From the NCBI RefSeq assembly GCF_030378205.1, contig NZ_CP127385.1, positions 1,280,001-1,344,000 of the forward strand: a DNA stretch of 64,000 bases, written 5' to 3'. The first letter of the stretch is position 1. Each line of letters opens with the position of its first letter. Source of the stretch: Bradyrhizobium sp. NP1. Lineage in GTDB: Bacteria; Pseudomonadota; Alphaproteobacteria; Rhizobiales; Xanthobacteraceae. A model generated the notes under the pieces. That model had not been told where the DNA came from and made no database searches. It worked only from the letters and a program-made list of their open reading frames with translations. A program made the translations under genes and the position numbers. Positions 52,304 to 61,173 of the stretch are shown in pieces.

Positions 52304-53287
52304 CTATTCCTTGCGCTGGCCGGAGAGCTCCACGACCTTGCGCCAGCGCTCGGTTTCGCCCGCCAGCATCGTGCCGAACGCGGCGGCATCGCCATGCAGC
52401 GCCACCGCGCCGAGCTCGGCCACACGGCGGTCGATCGTGGCATCGGCGAGCGCGGCGTTGATCTCGCGGTTCAGGAGATCGACGATGTCGCGCGAGGTGT
52501 CATGCGGCGCGCCGACACCGTAGAACGAGCTCGTCTCATAGCCCGCCAGCACGTCTGCGATCGGCGGCACGTCGGGCAGGATCGCGGAGCGCTCGCGCGT
52601 GGTCACGCCGAGCGCGCGCAGCTTGCCGGCGCGTACCAGCTCGAACGACGACGTGACGTTGTCGAACATGCCCTGGATCTGGCCGCTCATCACGTCGGTC
52701 AGGCCCGGCGCCGAGCCGCGATAGGGCACATGGGTGAACTGCACGCCCGCCATCGCCTTGAACAACTCGCCGGACAGATGCAGCGAGGTGCCGATCCCTG
52801 ACGAGGCGATCGAGAGCCTGTTCGGGTTGGCCCTGGCGTAGGCGATGAATTCCTTGAGGTTCTGTACCGGCAGGTCGTTGTTGACGACCAGCACCAGCGG
52901 GATGCGCGCCACGCCCGCGACCGGCGCGATGCCCTTGGCGAAGTCGAACGGAAGCTGCGGATCAAAGGAGGCGTTGATCGCGTTCGCGGTCGAGGTCAGG
53001 AGCAGCGTGTAGCCGTCCGGCGGCGAGGCGATCACCGCCTGCGTCCCGATATTGCTGCCCGCGCCGGGCTTGTTCTCCACCACGAAGGGCTGCTCCAGCC
53101 GCTCCGACAGGCGCTGGCAGAGCAGGCGGGAGAGCACGTCGGTGGCGCCGCCGGCCGCGTAAGGGACGACCCAGCGCACGGGATGCGTGGGGTAGGAAAG
53201 GCTGGCCCGCGCGAACGGGATGCGAGCGCCGACCAGCGCCGCGCCGGTCAGGGCTGCCGAGCGAAGCAGGGTGCGCCTGCTGATCAT
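52304..53287 (-). CDS. Bug-family (TctC) tripartite transporter solute-binding protein 1
   Basis: 327 residues from ATG 53287. The signal region reads S-R-R-T-L-L-R-S followed by a hydrophobic stretch ending ARA, a twin-arginine type signal. Mature domain: Y-P-T-H-P-V-R-W-V-V-P-Y-A-A-G-G-A-T-D and V-E-N-K-P-G-A-G-S-N-I-G, the two loops that grip the carboxylate ligand in Bug proteins. Periplasmic binding of an organic acid. No TctA/TctB membrane genes are near, which is usual for orphan Bug genes. Converges on htpG with a 2-nt gap. Confidence 0.92.
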   Translation of the reverse strand: MISRRTLLRSAALTGAALVGARIPFARASLSYPTHPVRWVVPYAAGGATDVLSRLLCQRLSERLEQPFVVENKPGAGSNIGTQAVIASPPDGYTLLLTSTANAINASFDPQLPFDFAKGIAPVAGVARIPLVLVVNNDLPVQNLKEFIAYARANPNRLSIASSGIGTSLHLSGELFKAMAGVQFTHVPYRGSAPGLTDVMSGQIQGMFDNVTSSFELVRAGKLRALGVTTRERSAILPDVPPIADVLAGYETSSFYGVGAPHDTSRDIVDLLNREINAALADATIDRRVAELGAVALHGDAAAFGTMLAGETERWRKVVELSGQRKE

Positions 53288-53401
53288 GGCGGATCTCCAT
53301 CCAGGATGCGGCCGGTATCGCAGACAGGAGTCTCGTGCGCACGGCCTTCCCGCGATCGTGGTAAAGCGATCGTGGTCCGATTCCGACATCTATGCTTTGG
53401 G

Positions 53402-53450
53402 CGTGCTTAAGCACGGGAACAGGCCACGCGTCTTTAACCGTTCCGGTTAA
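53402..53450 (+). promoter_or_regulatory. Two palindromes upstream of the acyl-ligase/ACP cluster
   Basis: CGTGCTTAAGCACG (53402-53415) is a perfect 14-bp palindrome, and TTAACCG-TTC-CGGTTAA (53434-53450) is a perfect 7-bp inverted repeat. They lie 36-84 nt before the likely start of the cluster and are candidate operators. No regulator gene is adjacent. A half-copy resembling paired-hairpin arm DNA precedes them at 53372-53401. Confidence 0.45.
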
Positions 53451-53485
53451 CGCCTGGTCAGGTGAAGCGGCCTATACAGGGCCGC

Positions 53486-55297
53486 ATGCAGTCAGCCACC
53501 AAAGCCATCGACCGAGCCGCGAACGCGCCTTCGCGCGGAAAGCCGTCGGCGGCGAAGAGCTGGCTGAAGGCGATCGAATTCACCGCGCGCTTCGAGGCTG
53601 GTCCGTCGCGCCTGTTCTCCGACATCGTCGCGGAATGGGCGCAGCGCCAGCCGGATCGCCCGGCGCTGATTTCCGATGGCGAGACATTCGACTACCGGAC
53701 GCTGGCGGCGCGGGTCAATCAATATGCCCGCTGGGCGCTCTCGCTCGGCATCAAGCGCGGCGGCACGGTTTGCCTGATCATGCCGAGCCGGCCCGACTAT
53801 GTCGCCGCCTGGCTCGGCATCAGCCGGATTGGCGGCGTGGTGGCGCTGATCAACACCCGGCTGGTCGGCCCGTCGCTGGCGCATTGCATCAACGTCGCGA
53901 ACGCCGATCATGTCATCGTCGATCGCGACCTCCTCGACACCTTGGAGATGGCGCGGCCGCACCTGGCCCGCGCGCCGAGCGTCTGGATCCATGGTGGTGA
54001 GCGCTCGATCGAGCCCGCGCTCGCCATGCTGGACGGCGGCGCATTGTCGGCGTCCGAGCGCGGCGATGTCACCATCAACGATCGCGCGCTCCTGATCTAT
54101 ACCTCGGGCACGACGGGCCTGCCGAAGGCGGCCAGCGTCAGTCACCGCCGCATCCTGAACTGGGGTGGCTGGTTTGCCGGCCTGACCGATGCGTCACCGG
54201 ACGATCGCCTGTACGACTGCCTGCCGCTCTGCCACTCCGTCGGTGGCGTGGTCGCGCCCTGCAGCATGCTGTTCGCGGGTGCTTCCGTCGTGCTCGCGGA
54301 TCGCTTTTCGGCCAGCCGCTTCTGGCAGGACATCGCGCGCTTCGACTGCACGCTGTTTCAGTATATCGGCGAGCTCTGCCGCTATCTCCTGAAGGCGCCG
54401 CCGTCCGAATACGACACGCGGCACAAGCTGCGGCTCGCCTGCGGCAACGGCCTGCGCGGCGACATCTGGGAAGCCTTCCAGGCGCGCTTTGCGATCCCGC
54501 GCATCCTCGAATTCTATGCTGCGACCGAAGGCAATTTCTCGCTCTACAATGTCGAGGGCAAGGTCGGCGCGATCGGCCGGATTCCGGCGCTGCTGGCGCA
54601 TCGTTTCCCGGCCGCCATCATCAAGGTCGATCCCGTCCGCGGCGTTCCGCTGCGCGACGCGGACGGCCTGTGCATCGCTTGCGCCCGCGGCGAGGTCGGC
54701 GAGGCCATAGGGCGCATCGGCACGGCGGACGAAGGCGGCGGCCGCTTCGAAGGCTATACGGACGCGGCCGAGACCGACAAGAAGATCCTCCGCGACGTGC
54801 AGGCGAAGGGCGACGCCTGGTTTCGCACCGGGGATCTGATGCGGCTCGACGAGCAGGGCTTCTTCCATTTCGTCGACCGCGTCGGCGACACCTTCCGCTG
54901 GAAGGGCGAGAATGTCGCGACATCGGAAGTGACCGACGCGATCCGTGATTGTCCGGGTGTCGTCGACGCCACCGTCTATGGTGTGTCGGTGCCGGGCACC
55001 GACGGCCGCGCCGGCATGGCTGCCATCGTCATCGACGATCGCTTCGATCTCGGCGCGCTGCCCGGCCACCTGTCGCGGCGCCTGCCTGACTATGCGCATC
55101 CGTTGCTTGTGCGGATCAGCGATGAGCTCGATGCCACCGAAACCTTCAAGCAGAAGAAGCACCAGCTCGCGCGCGAGGGATTCGATCTGCGCGCGATCGG
55201 CGATGCCATGTTCTTCCGCGACCCGGAAACGGGCGCCTATCGTCCGATCGACGCGGCAGCCCACAAGCGCATCGTCGACGGCGCGATCCGGTTCTGA
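53486..55297 (+). CDS. Acyl-CoA synthetase (long-chain/very-long-chain, FadD/FATP-like)
   Basis: 603 residues from ATG 53486; a GTG at 53462 is an alternative. ANL-superfamily adenylating enzyme: P-loop Y-T-S-G-T-T-G-L-P-K-A, E-F-Y-A-A-T-E-G-N (A5-type motif), T-G-D-L and a C-terminal lid with K-K-H-Q-L-A. The R-W-K-G-E-N-V-A-T-S-E-V variant and E-F-Y-A-A-T-E-G-N are characteristic of FATP-type very-long-chain synthetases. It activates a fatty acid to acyl-AMP then acyl-CoA, or possibly loads the neighbouring ACP. First gene of the cluster. Confidence 0.9.
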   Translation: MQSATKAIDRAANAPSRGKPSAAKSWLKAIEFTARFEAGPSRLFSDIVAEWAQRQPDRPALISDGETFDYRTLAARVNQYARWALSLGIKRGGTVCLIMPSRPDYVAAWLGISRIGGVVALINTRLVGPSLAHCINVANADHVIVDRDLLDTLEMARPHLARAPSVWIHGGERSIEPALAMLDGGALSASERGDVTINDRALLIYTSGTTGLPKAASVSHRRILNWGGWFAGLTDASPDDRLYDCLPLCHSVGGVVAPCSMLFAGASVVLADRFSASRFWQDIARFDCTLFQYIGELCRYLLKAPPSEYDTRHKLRLACGNGLRGDIWEAFQARFAIPRILEFYAATEGNFSLYNVEGKVGAIGRIPALLAHRFPAAIIKVDPVRGVPLRDADGLCIACARGEVGEAIGRIGTADEGGGRFEGYTDAAETDKKILRDVQAKGDAWFRTGDLMRLDEQGFFHFVDRVGDTFRWKGENVATSEVTDAIRDCPGVVDATVYGVSVPGTDGRAGMAAIVIDDRFDLGALPGHLSRRLPDYAHPLLVRISDELDATETFKQKKHQLAREGFDLRAIGDAMFFRDPETGAYRPIDAAAHKRIVDGAIRF

Positions 55298-55452
55298 GCG
55301 ACGCATTTGGATGCAATATTCATCATTGCTGCGCGATCGCGCCAAGACTGCGTTTACCACGGGCCGGGAAAGATCGTCGCGAGGGCGGCCGCCTTTCACC
55401 TTTGCGCGGTATGATCGGCGTCTGCAATTTGACGAGAAAGCGAGCTATTTTC

Positions 55453-55698
55453 ATGTCAACAAGGTTAAAGATTTTCGCGGCGATGAAGCAGATTGCCGAC
55501 GAGCAGCAGATCACGCTGCCGCCGCTTGCGGACGATCTCTCGCTGCATGAAACAGGCTTCGATTCGCTTGCCTTCGCGATCCTGGTGGCGCGGCTCGAGG
55601 ACGATCTCGGCTTCGATCCGTTTACCATCTCCGATGATGCGGCGTTCCCCCTGACGGTCGGCGATTTCGTCCGGGCCTATGAAAATGTCCCCGCGTGA
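55453..55698 (+). CDS. Acyl carrier protein
   Basis: 81 residues from ATG 55453. The phosphopantetheine-attachment motif is E-T-G-F-D-S38-L-A-F, a discrete carrier of the D-S-L type. Acidic, four-helix size. Its end overlaps the next ligase start by 14-20 nt, so tight coupling is expected. It is a stand-alone ACP outside the fatty-acid synthase operon. Its cargo is presumably the acyl or aryl group activated by one of the flanking ligases. Confidence 0.88.
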   Translation: MSTRLKIFAAMKQIADEQQITLPPLADDLSLHETGFDSLAFAILVARLEDDLGFDPFTISDDAAFPLTVGDFVRAYENVPA

Positions 55699-57070
55699 GG
55701 TCTTCGCGCTTCGCGACTATCTCAGGCCGCAGCTGAAGGGGCGCGCGCTCTCGGATGCGCGGCACATGGTGTCGCTCACCGACAGCCTGGCGCAGAGCTG
55801 CCTTTCGGGTCGCGCCCGCGAGCTCGCGGGCCGCGCGGTGCTGCTCGCCGTCTCTGACCAGTTGATCTCGGGCGTCGCCATGACCGAGATCGATGGCGTG
55901 GCGCGCCGCATGTTGCTGTGCCCGCCCGACCTCAATGCCGCCCATCTCGATGCCCTGATTGCCGACGCCGAGATCGACGCTGTGGTGACCGACCAGCCCG
56001 AGCGCTGGGCGGGCCAGTTGATCGGCCTGGTGCTGACGGCGAGCCTCCCCGTTCCGGTTTCGGGCACGCCAGGGGCGGAACGCGCCACCGAATGGCTGAT
56101 GCTGACCTCGGGCACATCGGGCGTGCCGAAGATCGTCGGCCATACCCTGGAAGGGCTGTGCGGGGCGATCGCGGCCGAAGGTCCGGCACGCGGGACGCCG
56201 CCGGTGTGGGCGACCTTCTACGACATTCGCCGCTATGGCGGCCTGCAGATCTTCCTGCGCGCGATCCTCAGTGGCGGCTCGATGGTGCTGTCGCAGCCGG
56301 GCGAGGCGCTCGCCGATCACGTCGCGCGCCTGAACGCGCGCGGTGTCACCCACATTTCCGGCACGCCGTCGCATTGGCGCAAGCTCCTGATGAGCGGCTC
56401 TGCGTCCGGCTTCTCGCCGCGCTATGTCCGCCTGTCCGGCGAGATCGCCGACCAGGCGGTGCTTGACGGCCTGCGACAGGCGTTTCCGGCAAGCTCGATC
56501 GGCCACGCCTATGCCTCGACCGAGGCCGGCGTCGGCTTTGCGGTCGATGACGGCCGCGAAGGTTTTCCCGCCGACATGATCGGCGAGAGCCGCGGTGGAG
56601 TCGCGATGAAGGTCGTGGACGGCTCGCTGCGCATCCGCTCCAGGCGGACCGCACATGCCTATATCGGCCGCAACGCCGCCGCGCTCACCGACGCCGACGG
56701 TTTCGTCGACACCGGCGACATGGTCGAGCAGCGCGGCGATCGTTACTATTTCGTCGGCCGCCGCGGCGGCATCATCAATATCGGCGGGCTGAAGGTCCAT
56801 CCCGAGGAGATCGAGGCGGTCATCAACCGCCACCCCGACGTGCGGATGTCGCGCGCGCGCTCGCGCAAGAGCCCGATCACCGGTGCCGTCGTGGTCGCCG
56901 ACGTCATCCTCGCGCAAGCAAGCGACGCCGCCCGCGCCAGGCAGATCAGCGACGACATCCTCGCCTCCTGCCGCGCTGCGCTCGCGCCGCACAAGGTGCC
57001 GGCCGTGATCCGATTCGTCGAATCGCTCGACGTGACGCCGGCCGGAAAACTGGCGCGATCCAATGCGTAA
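55679..57070 (+). CDS. Adenylate-forming acyl/aryl ligase (ANL superfamily)
   Basis: 463 residues (ATG 55679, or 55685). It is shorter than typical FadD. P-loop L-T-S-G-T-S-G-V-P-K-I; A5-type Y-A-S-T-E-A-G; D-T-G-D; lid motif G-R-R-G-G-I-I-N-I-G-G-L-K-V-H-P-E-E-I-E; final Lys in P-A-G-K-L-A-R. It resembles the small ligases that charge carrier proteins in secondary-metabolite routes. Overlaps the ACP gene and the SDR gene (8 nt). Confidence 0.88.
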   Translation: MKMSPREVFALRDYLRPQLKGRALSDARHMVSLTDSLAQSCLSGRARELAGRAVLLAVSDQLISGVAMTEIDGVARRMLLCPPDLNAAHLDALIADAEIDAVVTDQPERWAGQLIGLVLTASLPVPVSGTPGAERATEWLMLTSGTSGVPKIVGHTLEGLCGAIAAEGPARGTPPVWATFYDIRRYGGLQIFLRAILSGGSMVLSQPGEALADHVARLNARGVTHISGTPSHWRKLLMSGSASGFSPRYVRLSGEIADQAVLDGLRQAFPASSIGHAYASTEAGVGFAVDDGREGFPADMIGESRGGVAMKVVDGSLRIRSRRTAHAYIGRNAAALTDADGFVDTGDMVEQRGDRYYFVGRRGGIINIGGLKVHPEEIEAVINRHPDVRMSRARSRKSPITGAVVVADVILAQASDAARARQISDDILASCRAALAPHKVPAVIRFVESLDVTPAGKLARSNA

Positions 57071-57797
57071 CGTCGTCGTCACCGGCGGCAGCCGCGGCAT
57101 CGGGCTTGCGATCGCGCAACGCCTCGCGCGTGCCGGCTACAACGTGATCGCGGTCGCGCGGCGCGAGAGCGAGGAGCTGCGCCAGGCGATTGCCGCGACA
57201 AAGGCGGAAGGGGCGGGCGGGCTGCATTTCCGCGCCTGCGATCTCGCCGACATCGACGGCATCCCGGCCTTCGCGAAAAGCCTGCGCGATGCCTTCGGGT
57301 CGATCTACGGTCTCGTCAACAATGCCGGCACCGGGCCCGAGGGCCTGCTCGCCACCATGCACAATTCCGAGATCGAGGCGGTGATCCGCCTCAACGTGCT
57401 GTCGCCGGTAGTGCTGACCAAATATGTCGTGCGCCACATGATGGCGGACGGCGAGGGGCGCATCATCAACATCTCCTCGATCATCGGCTCGACCGGCTAT
57501 AACGGGCTTTCGGTTTATGGCGCGACCAAGGCCGCGGCCAACGGCTTCACCCGCTCGCTGGCGCGCGAGGTCGGCAAGCTCGGCATCACCGTGAACGCCA
57601 TTGCGCCCGGCTTCATCGACACGGAACTGACACAAAGCCTGTCGGACGAGCAGAGGAAGCGCATCGCCGGCCGTAGCGCGCTGCGCCGCCTGCCGGAGGC
57701 AGATGACGTCGCCCGCATGGTCGAATTCCTGTTCGGCGAGGGCGGCCGCAACGTCACCGGCAGCGTGCTCACGGTGGACGCCGGCAACACGGCGTAA
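57063..57797 (+). CDS. SDR ketoreductase (FabG-like)
   Basis: 244 residues. T-G-G-S-R-G-I-G, N-N-A-G, catalytic Ser in I-S-S-I-I-G-S, Y-G-A-T-K-A-A, and the C-terminal G-Y-type motif in T-V-D-A-G-N. NADPH-dependent reduction of a 3-oxoacyl (probably ACP-bound) intermediate is the best guess from position after ACP and ligase. Overlaps the ligase gene by 8 nt. Last gene of the cluster; paired-hairpin copy C follows 53 nt after the stop. Confidence 0.88.
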   Translation: MRNVVVTGGSRGIGLAIAQRLARAGYNVIAVARRESEELRQAIAATKAEGAGGLHFRACDLADIDGIPAFAKSLRDAFGSIYGLVNNAGTGPEGLLATMHNSEIEAVIRLNVLSPVVLTKYVVRHMMADGEGRIINISSIIGSTGYNGLSVYGATKAAANGFTRSLAREVGKLGITVNAIAPGFIDTELTQSLSDEQRKRIAGRSALRRLPEADDVARMVEFLFGEGGRNVTGSVLTVDAGNTA

Positions 57798-57850
57798 TTC
57801 CGGCATCGATCGGTTGAGTCCGGCCGCGAAGTGTGAAATGCAGGGCGCGG

Positions 57851-58015
57851 CAGTGGAGTGGATTTGATATTCGCGACCCGGACAACCGCGGACTCGCAAC
57901 GCGAATATCAAATCAAGACTCCACTCGAAGCTTATAATTCGTCAGTGCTCCCTTGATTCCAGCATTCGCAAACATACCCGCCGGGACGGGATGCGAATAC
58001 TGGAATCGGACCACT
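57851..58015 (+). repeat. Paired-hairpin CTAG element, copy C
   Basis: First hairpin: arms GATTTGATATTCGC (57861-57874) and GCGAATATCAAATC (57901-57914), perfect, with outer AGTGGAGT/ACTCCACT. The linker GAAGCTTATAATTCGT is the most diverged of the set. Second hairpin: GATTCCAGCATTCGCA against TGCGAATACTGGAATC, 15 of 16 pairs, with outer CAGTG...CACTG. Same order as copies D-F. Located between the SDR and MgtC genes, both on the plus strand. Confidence 0.8.
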
Positions 58016-58031
58016 GGTTCAGGGGCGTCCG

Positions 58032-58748
58032 ATGCGCTTTCTACAGACCTTCCAGCTCCAGGACTTCCTCGACACGTTTCTCAGCCTGTTCACGGCGTTC
58101 GTGCTCGGCACCCTGATCGGTGTCGAGCGGCAGTACCGCCAGCGCAGCGCCGGCCTGCGGACCAACGTGCTGGTGGCGGTCGGCGCCGCCGCCTTCGTCG
58201 ACCTCGCCTACCACCTGGCGAGCGCCGACGGCGCCGTGCGTGTCATCGCCTATGTCGTGTCCGGCATCGGCTTTCTCGGCGCCGGCGCGATCATGAAGGA
58301 GGGCACCAACGTCCGCGGCCTCAATACCGCGGCGACGCTGTGGGCGTCGGCGGCCGTCGGTGCCTGCGCGGGCGCCGACATGGTGGCGCAGTCGGCGCTG
58401 CTCACGCTGTTCGTGCTCGCCGGCAACACGCTGTTGCGGCCGCTGGTCAATGCCATCGACCGCATCCCGCTGAACGCGCATGTGTCCGAGGCGCATTACG
58501 AGGTGTCGGTGACGACCGATCCGGACCGGGCGGCCGACGTCCGCGACGTGCTGACCGAGCGGCTCGAGGCGGCGAGCTACCCGGTCCGTGAGACCAAGGT
58601 CGTCCACCGCTCCGACGACCATGTCGAGATCACAGCGACGCTGGTCAGCCAGGCCGCCGATCCGGCCGAACTCGACACCGTGATCGCGGAGCTCACCAAA
58701 GATCCCGGCGTCAGCCACGCCACCTGGAATGTCAGCGCGCTGGAGTGA
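58032..58748 (+). CDS. MgtC/SapB family membrane protein
   Basis: 238 residues. Four or five hydrophobic segments in the first 150 residues, with the family phrase L-I-G-V-E-R-Q-Y-R-Q-R-S-A-G-L-R-T-N-V-L-V-A-V-G and the G-I-G-F-L-G-A-G-A-I-M-K block. A C-terminal cytoplasmic ACT-like domain covers about 155-238. MgtC proteins inhibit F-type ATP synthase and help survival at low Mg2+ or in acid. ATG 58032 follows the end of hairpin copy C by 16 nt. Confidence 0.9.
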   Translation: MRFLQTFQLQDFLDTFLSLFTAFVLGTLIGVERQYRQRSAGLRTNVLVAVGAAAFVDLAYHLASADGAVRVIAYVVSGIGFLGAGAIMKEGTNVRGLNTAATLWASAAVGACAGADMVAQSALLTLFVLAGNTLLRPLVNAIDRIPLNAHVSEAHYEVSVTTDPDRAADVRDVLTERLEAASYPVRETKVVHRSDDHVEITATLVSQAADPAELDTVIAELTKDPGVSHATWNVSALE

Positions 58749-58763
58749 CGCTGGACGAGCGCG

Positions 58764-59570
58764 TCAATGCCCGCCGGACGCATAGATCTGGTAGGAAGTG
58801 ACGATGATCTCGAAAGCGATCAGGATCACGACGATGATTTCGAGCCGCAGCGAGCGCTTGGTGTCGATGATGTCGGAGAGCGTGGTCGCGGTTTCCGCGA
58901 CCACCTGCAGCTTGCGGGTCAGCGTCTCGAACCGTTCGCTGAGCTCGTATTCGTCCTCCAGCCGCGCATAGAGCCGCTCCAGATCGGGCCGGTCCCACAG
59001 CACGTCCGGCTTCTCGCTGACGGCAACGCGTCCGGAGACCCGGTGCTGCACCAACAGGGCATTGCCCATCAGCTTGAGCAGGCTGGAACGGTTGCGCGAG
59101 GTCTTGCCGAAATTCGCAAGCTCCCGCGCGAACGGCTCGATGGTGTCGAACACGTTGGCGACCTCGCGCTCGTCGCGGCCGAGCACGACGCTCTTGGCGA
59201 GCGCGTCGGCCACGATCAGCATCCGCTCCAGCGAGAATTCGCGCACCTGGATCGGCCCGCCGACCGGTATCGGCTCGTCGCCCTCCTTGGCGATCTGGAT
59301 CTTGGCCCATTCCTCCTCGTAGGGTGAAATCTTGCCGTAGGTGCGAAGCTGCAGCTTTTCCAGAAACGCGGCCTCTTCCGCAGCCGACAGCCCGATCAGG
59401 ACCGCGACGCCGTAGCGAAACACCACCGCCATTCCGTTCGATCCGACCTTCACCGCAAGCGGAGCATTCGACAGCACCTGGCCCTCGAAGCCGGCCGTGT
59501 TGATACGATCGCCGATCAGGAGCGCGTGGGCGGTCGTTTGCTGGGCGGCGGTTGGATTCGAGTTCACCAT
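58764..59570 (-). CDS. RMD1/SIF2 (DUF155) family protein
   Basis: 268 residues. A soluble N-terminal region with V-F-R-Y-G-V-A-V-L-I-G and the helical central block characteristic of DUF155. One C-terminal transmembrane helix (about 240-262) follows a coiled region (R-K-L-Q-V-V-A-E-T-A-T-T-L-S-D). In yeast and mitochondria the family is linked to microtubule or mitochondrial organisation; in bacteria the role is unknown. Converges on the MgtC gene. Confidence 0.85.
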   Translation of the reverse strand: MVNSNPTAAQQTTAHALLIGDRINTAGFEGQVLSNAPLAVKVGSNGMAVVFRYGVAVLIGLSAAEEAAFLEKLQLRTYGKISPYEEEWAKIQIAKEGDEPIPVGGPIQVREFSLERMLIVADALAKSVVLGRDEREVANVFDTIEPFARELANFGKTSRNRSSLLKLMGNALLVQHRVSGRVAVSEKPDVLWDRPDLERLYARLEDEYELSERFETLTRKLQVVAETATTLSDIIDTKRSLRLEIIVVILIAFEIIVTSYQIYASGGH

Positions 59571-59626
59571 TCCTGCCTTTTGATCTGGTGGCGCGCAGTC
59601 GTTCCCAGTTCGTGCATTCGCGGCGA

Positions 59627-59792
59627 CTAGTGCGGTGAATTTGAAGTTCCTGTCAGTTTCGCAGTTGGGCCGGGCACAGCAACTTCAAATTCAAAACCGC
59701 GCTAGAATCATAAGTTTGCTAGTGCTCCTCTGATTCCGAAGTTCGCAATCGAGTATGCCGCAGAATGATGCGAACTTCGGAATCGGAACACC
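59627..59792 (+). repeat. Paired-hairpin CTAG element, copy D
   Basis: First hairpin CTAG...CTAG (59627-59705): arms GAATTTGAAGTT (59637-59648) and AACTTCAAATTC (59681-59692), perfect. Linker AATCATAAGTTTG (59706-59718). Second hairpin from CTAG 59719: arms GATTCCGAAGTTCGCA (59732-59747) and TGCGAACTTCGGAATC (59769-59784), a perfect 16 bp. Between two minus-strand genes, antisense to both. Confidence 0.85.
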
Positions 59793-59834
59793 GGGTCTCA
59801 ACCCGGTTGAGCCGTGCGCTGTCCGGCTTCCCGT

Positions 59835-60604
59835 TCAGCCTTTGCTTTGCGCCGAACGGGAAATGAAGTCCTCCAGCCGGGTTGCAAAATAGACCGGCGT
59901 CTCCTGCATCGGATAGTGTCCGCAATTGCCGATCTTCTCGATTTCAGCATGGGGATAGAGCGGCGGGTAGACGTTGCGCACCAGATCCTCGCTGACGCCG
60001 TTGTCGAATTCACCATATAGCACGAGCATCGGCGCCTTGACCCTGGCGGCGTCGGCCGCAAAGTCGTCCTTGATGAAAGAGCGCATATAGCTCTTGAACG
60101 CGTCGCGGTCTGCCGTGTCGCGCGCCCGCCGCAGCATCATTCCAGCCACCTCCTGGAAACACGATTGCCGAGCGAGTCCCCCATCAGTGTCAATGCAACC
60201 TCGTCCTGCTCGCAGGCAGCGGCAAAGAATCCGAACACGGCATCGTCGAACGGCAGGGCGGACGCCGGAACCGGAGTGACCGCTACGACGGACCGCACAC
60301 GCTGCGGCGCGTCCATCGCCACCTTCTGCGCCGCCTTGCCTCCCATCGAATGGCCGACAACGTGAAACTCCCGCCATCCGAGCCGGTCGGCCAGCGCAAT
60401 GGCGTCCGCCGCTACTTCCGCGATGTCGTGCCGGCCGGCAATATCGCGCGAGTTGCCGTAGCCTCGGATATCAGGGAAGGCGTAGGTGTAGTTGACGGCA
60501 TCGATACAATCGAAGATCGGTGTGAACACGCGATGGTCCCAGAACCATCCGTGGATGACCATGACTTTTGTCGGGCCATCGCCAATTGCTCGGTGCCAGA
60601 TCAT
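59835..60604 (-). pseudogene. Frameshifted alpha/beta hydrolase
   Basis: Two overlapping minus-strand frames together make one alpha/beta hydrolase. The upstream part (60604-60137) has start MIWHRAIG, V-I-H-G-W and nucleophile elbow G-H-S-M-G-G. It stops soon after G-D-S-L-G-N-R-V. The downstream part continues in another frame from F-Q-E-V-A-G-M to the end, with the catalytic acid in Y-G-E-F-D-N-G and His in N-C-G-H-Y-P-M. One missing base at about 60157-60162 (a TTT run in the coding sense) accounts for it. Either a recent pseudogene or a sequencing error. Confidence 0.8.
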
Positions 60605-60655
60605 TTTTCCCCCTGATGTCTATCGCCGGCTCGGCAGCATCTTGATCGAGGCCGG

Positions 60656-61042
60656 CTATTTTTTGTCGAAGGCCGTGAACACCTCCCTGCAGGCCGCCAC
60701 CCCGTTGATGGCCGCGGCGACGCCGACATAAGGCACGAGCTGCATCATGATTCCGACGAGCTCCTCCCGCGTGACGCCGCAGCGCAGCGCTCCGCCGATA
60801 TGGGTCCGCAACTGTGGCGCAGCCGTTCCGAGCGTCGCCAGGGCGGCAACGGTGACGATCTGCCGCGTCCGCGAATCCAGCACCGGGTCCTGGTAGATTT
60901 CTCCGTAGATCGTTTCGAGCACATAGGTCGCGAGTTGCGGGGCCACGTCGCCGAGCGACCGTTCGACCTGGTCCGGCGTCTGCCCGAGGATTTCACCAAT
61001 TTTCTGCGCGCCGCGGGCGCGCCGCTCCGGGTCTGATTGCAT
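60656..61042 (-). CDS. Carboxymuconolactone decarboxylase (CMD) family protein
   Basis: 128 residues. All-helical CMD/AhpD fold. The region T-H-I-G-G-A-L-R-C-G-V-T-R-E-E-L-V-G-I-M-M contains the His and Cys of the family. It is closest in layout to 4-carboxymuconolactone decarboxylase of the protocatechuate pathway, but lacks pcaD/pcaB neighbours. It could instead be a peroxidase-like CMD protein. It follows the hydrolase gene in the same direction; divergent from a Bug protein gene. Confidence 0.85.
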   Translation of the reverse strand: MQSDPERRARGAQKIGEILGQTPDQVERSLGDVAPQLATYVLETIYGEIYQDPVLDSRTRQIVTVAALATLGTAAPQLRTHIGGALRCGVTREELVGIMMQLVPYVGVAAAINGVAACREVFTAFDKK

Positions 61043-61173
61043 TGTGGCTTCCTTTCACCGGTCGCGTTAGAGTGAACGTGCAGCCGGCCTGCCTCCGCTG
61101 GGACTTTCCAAGCTGTAGGGCCGACGTCCGAGGGCGTCAACAAGCCCGGGATGAACCGCAGGCGAGGAGAAGC

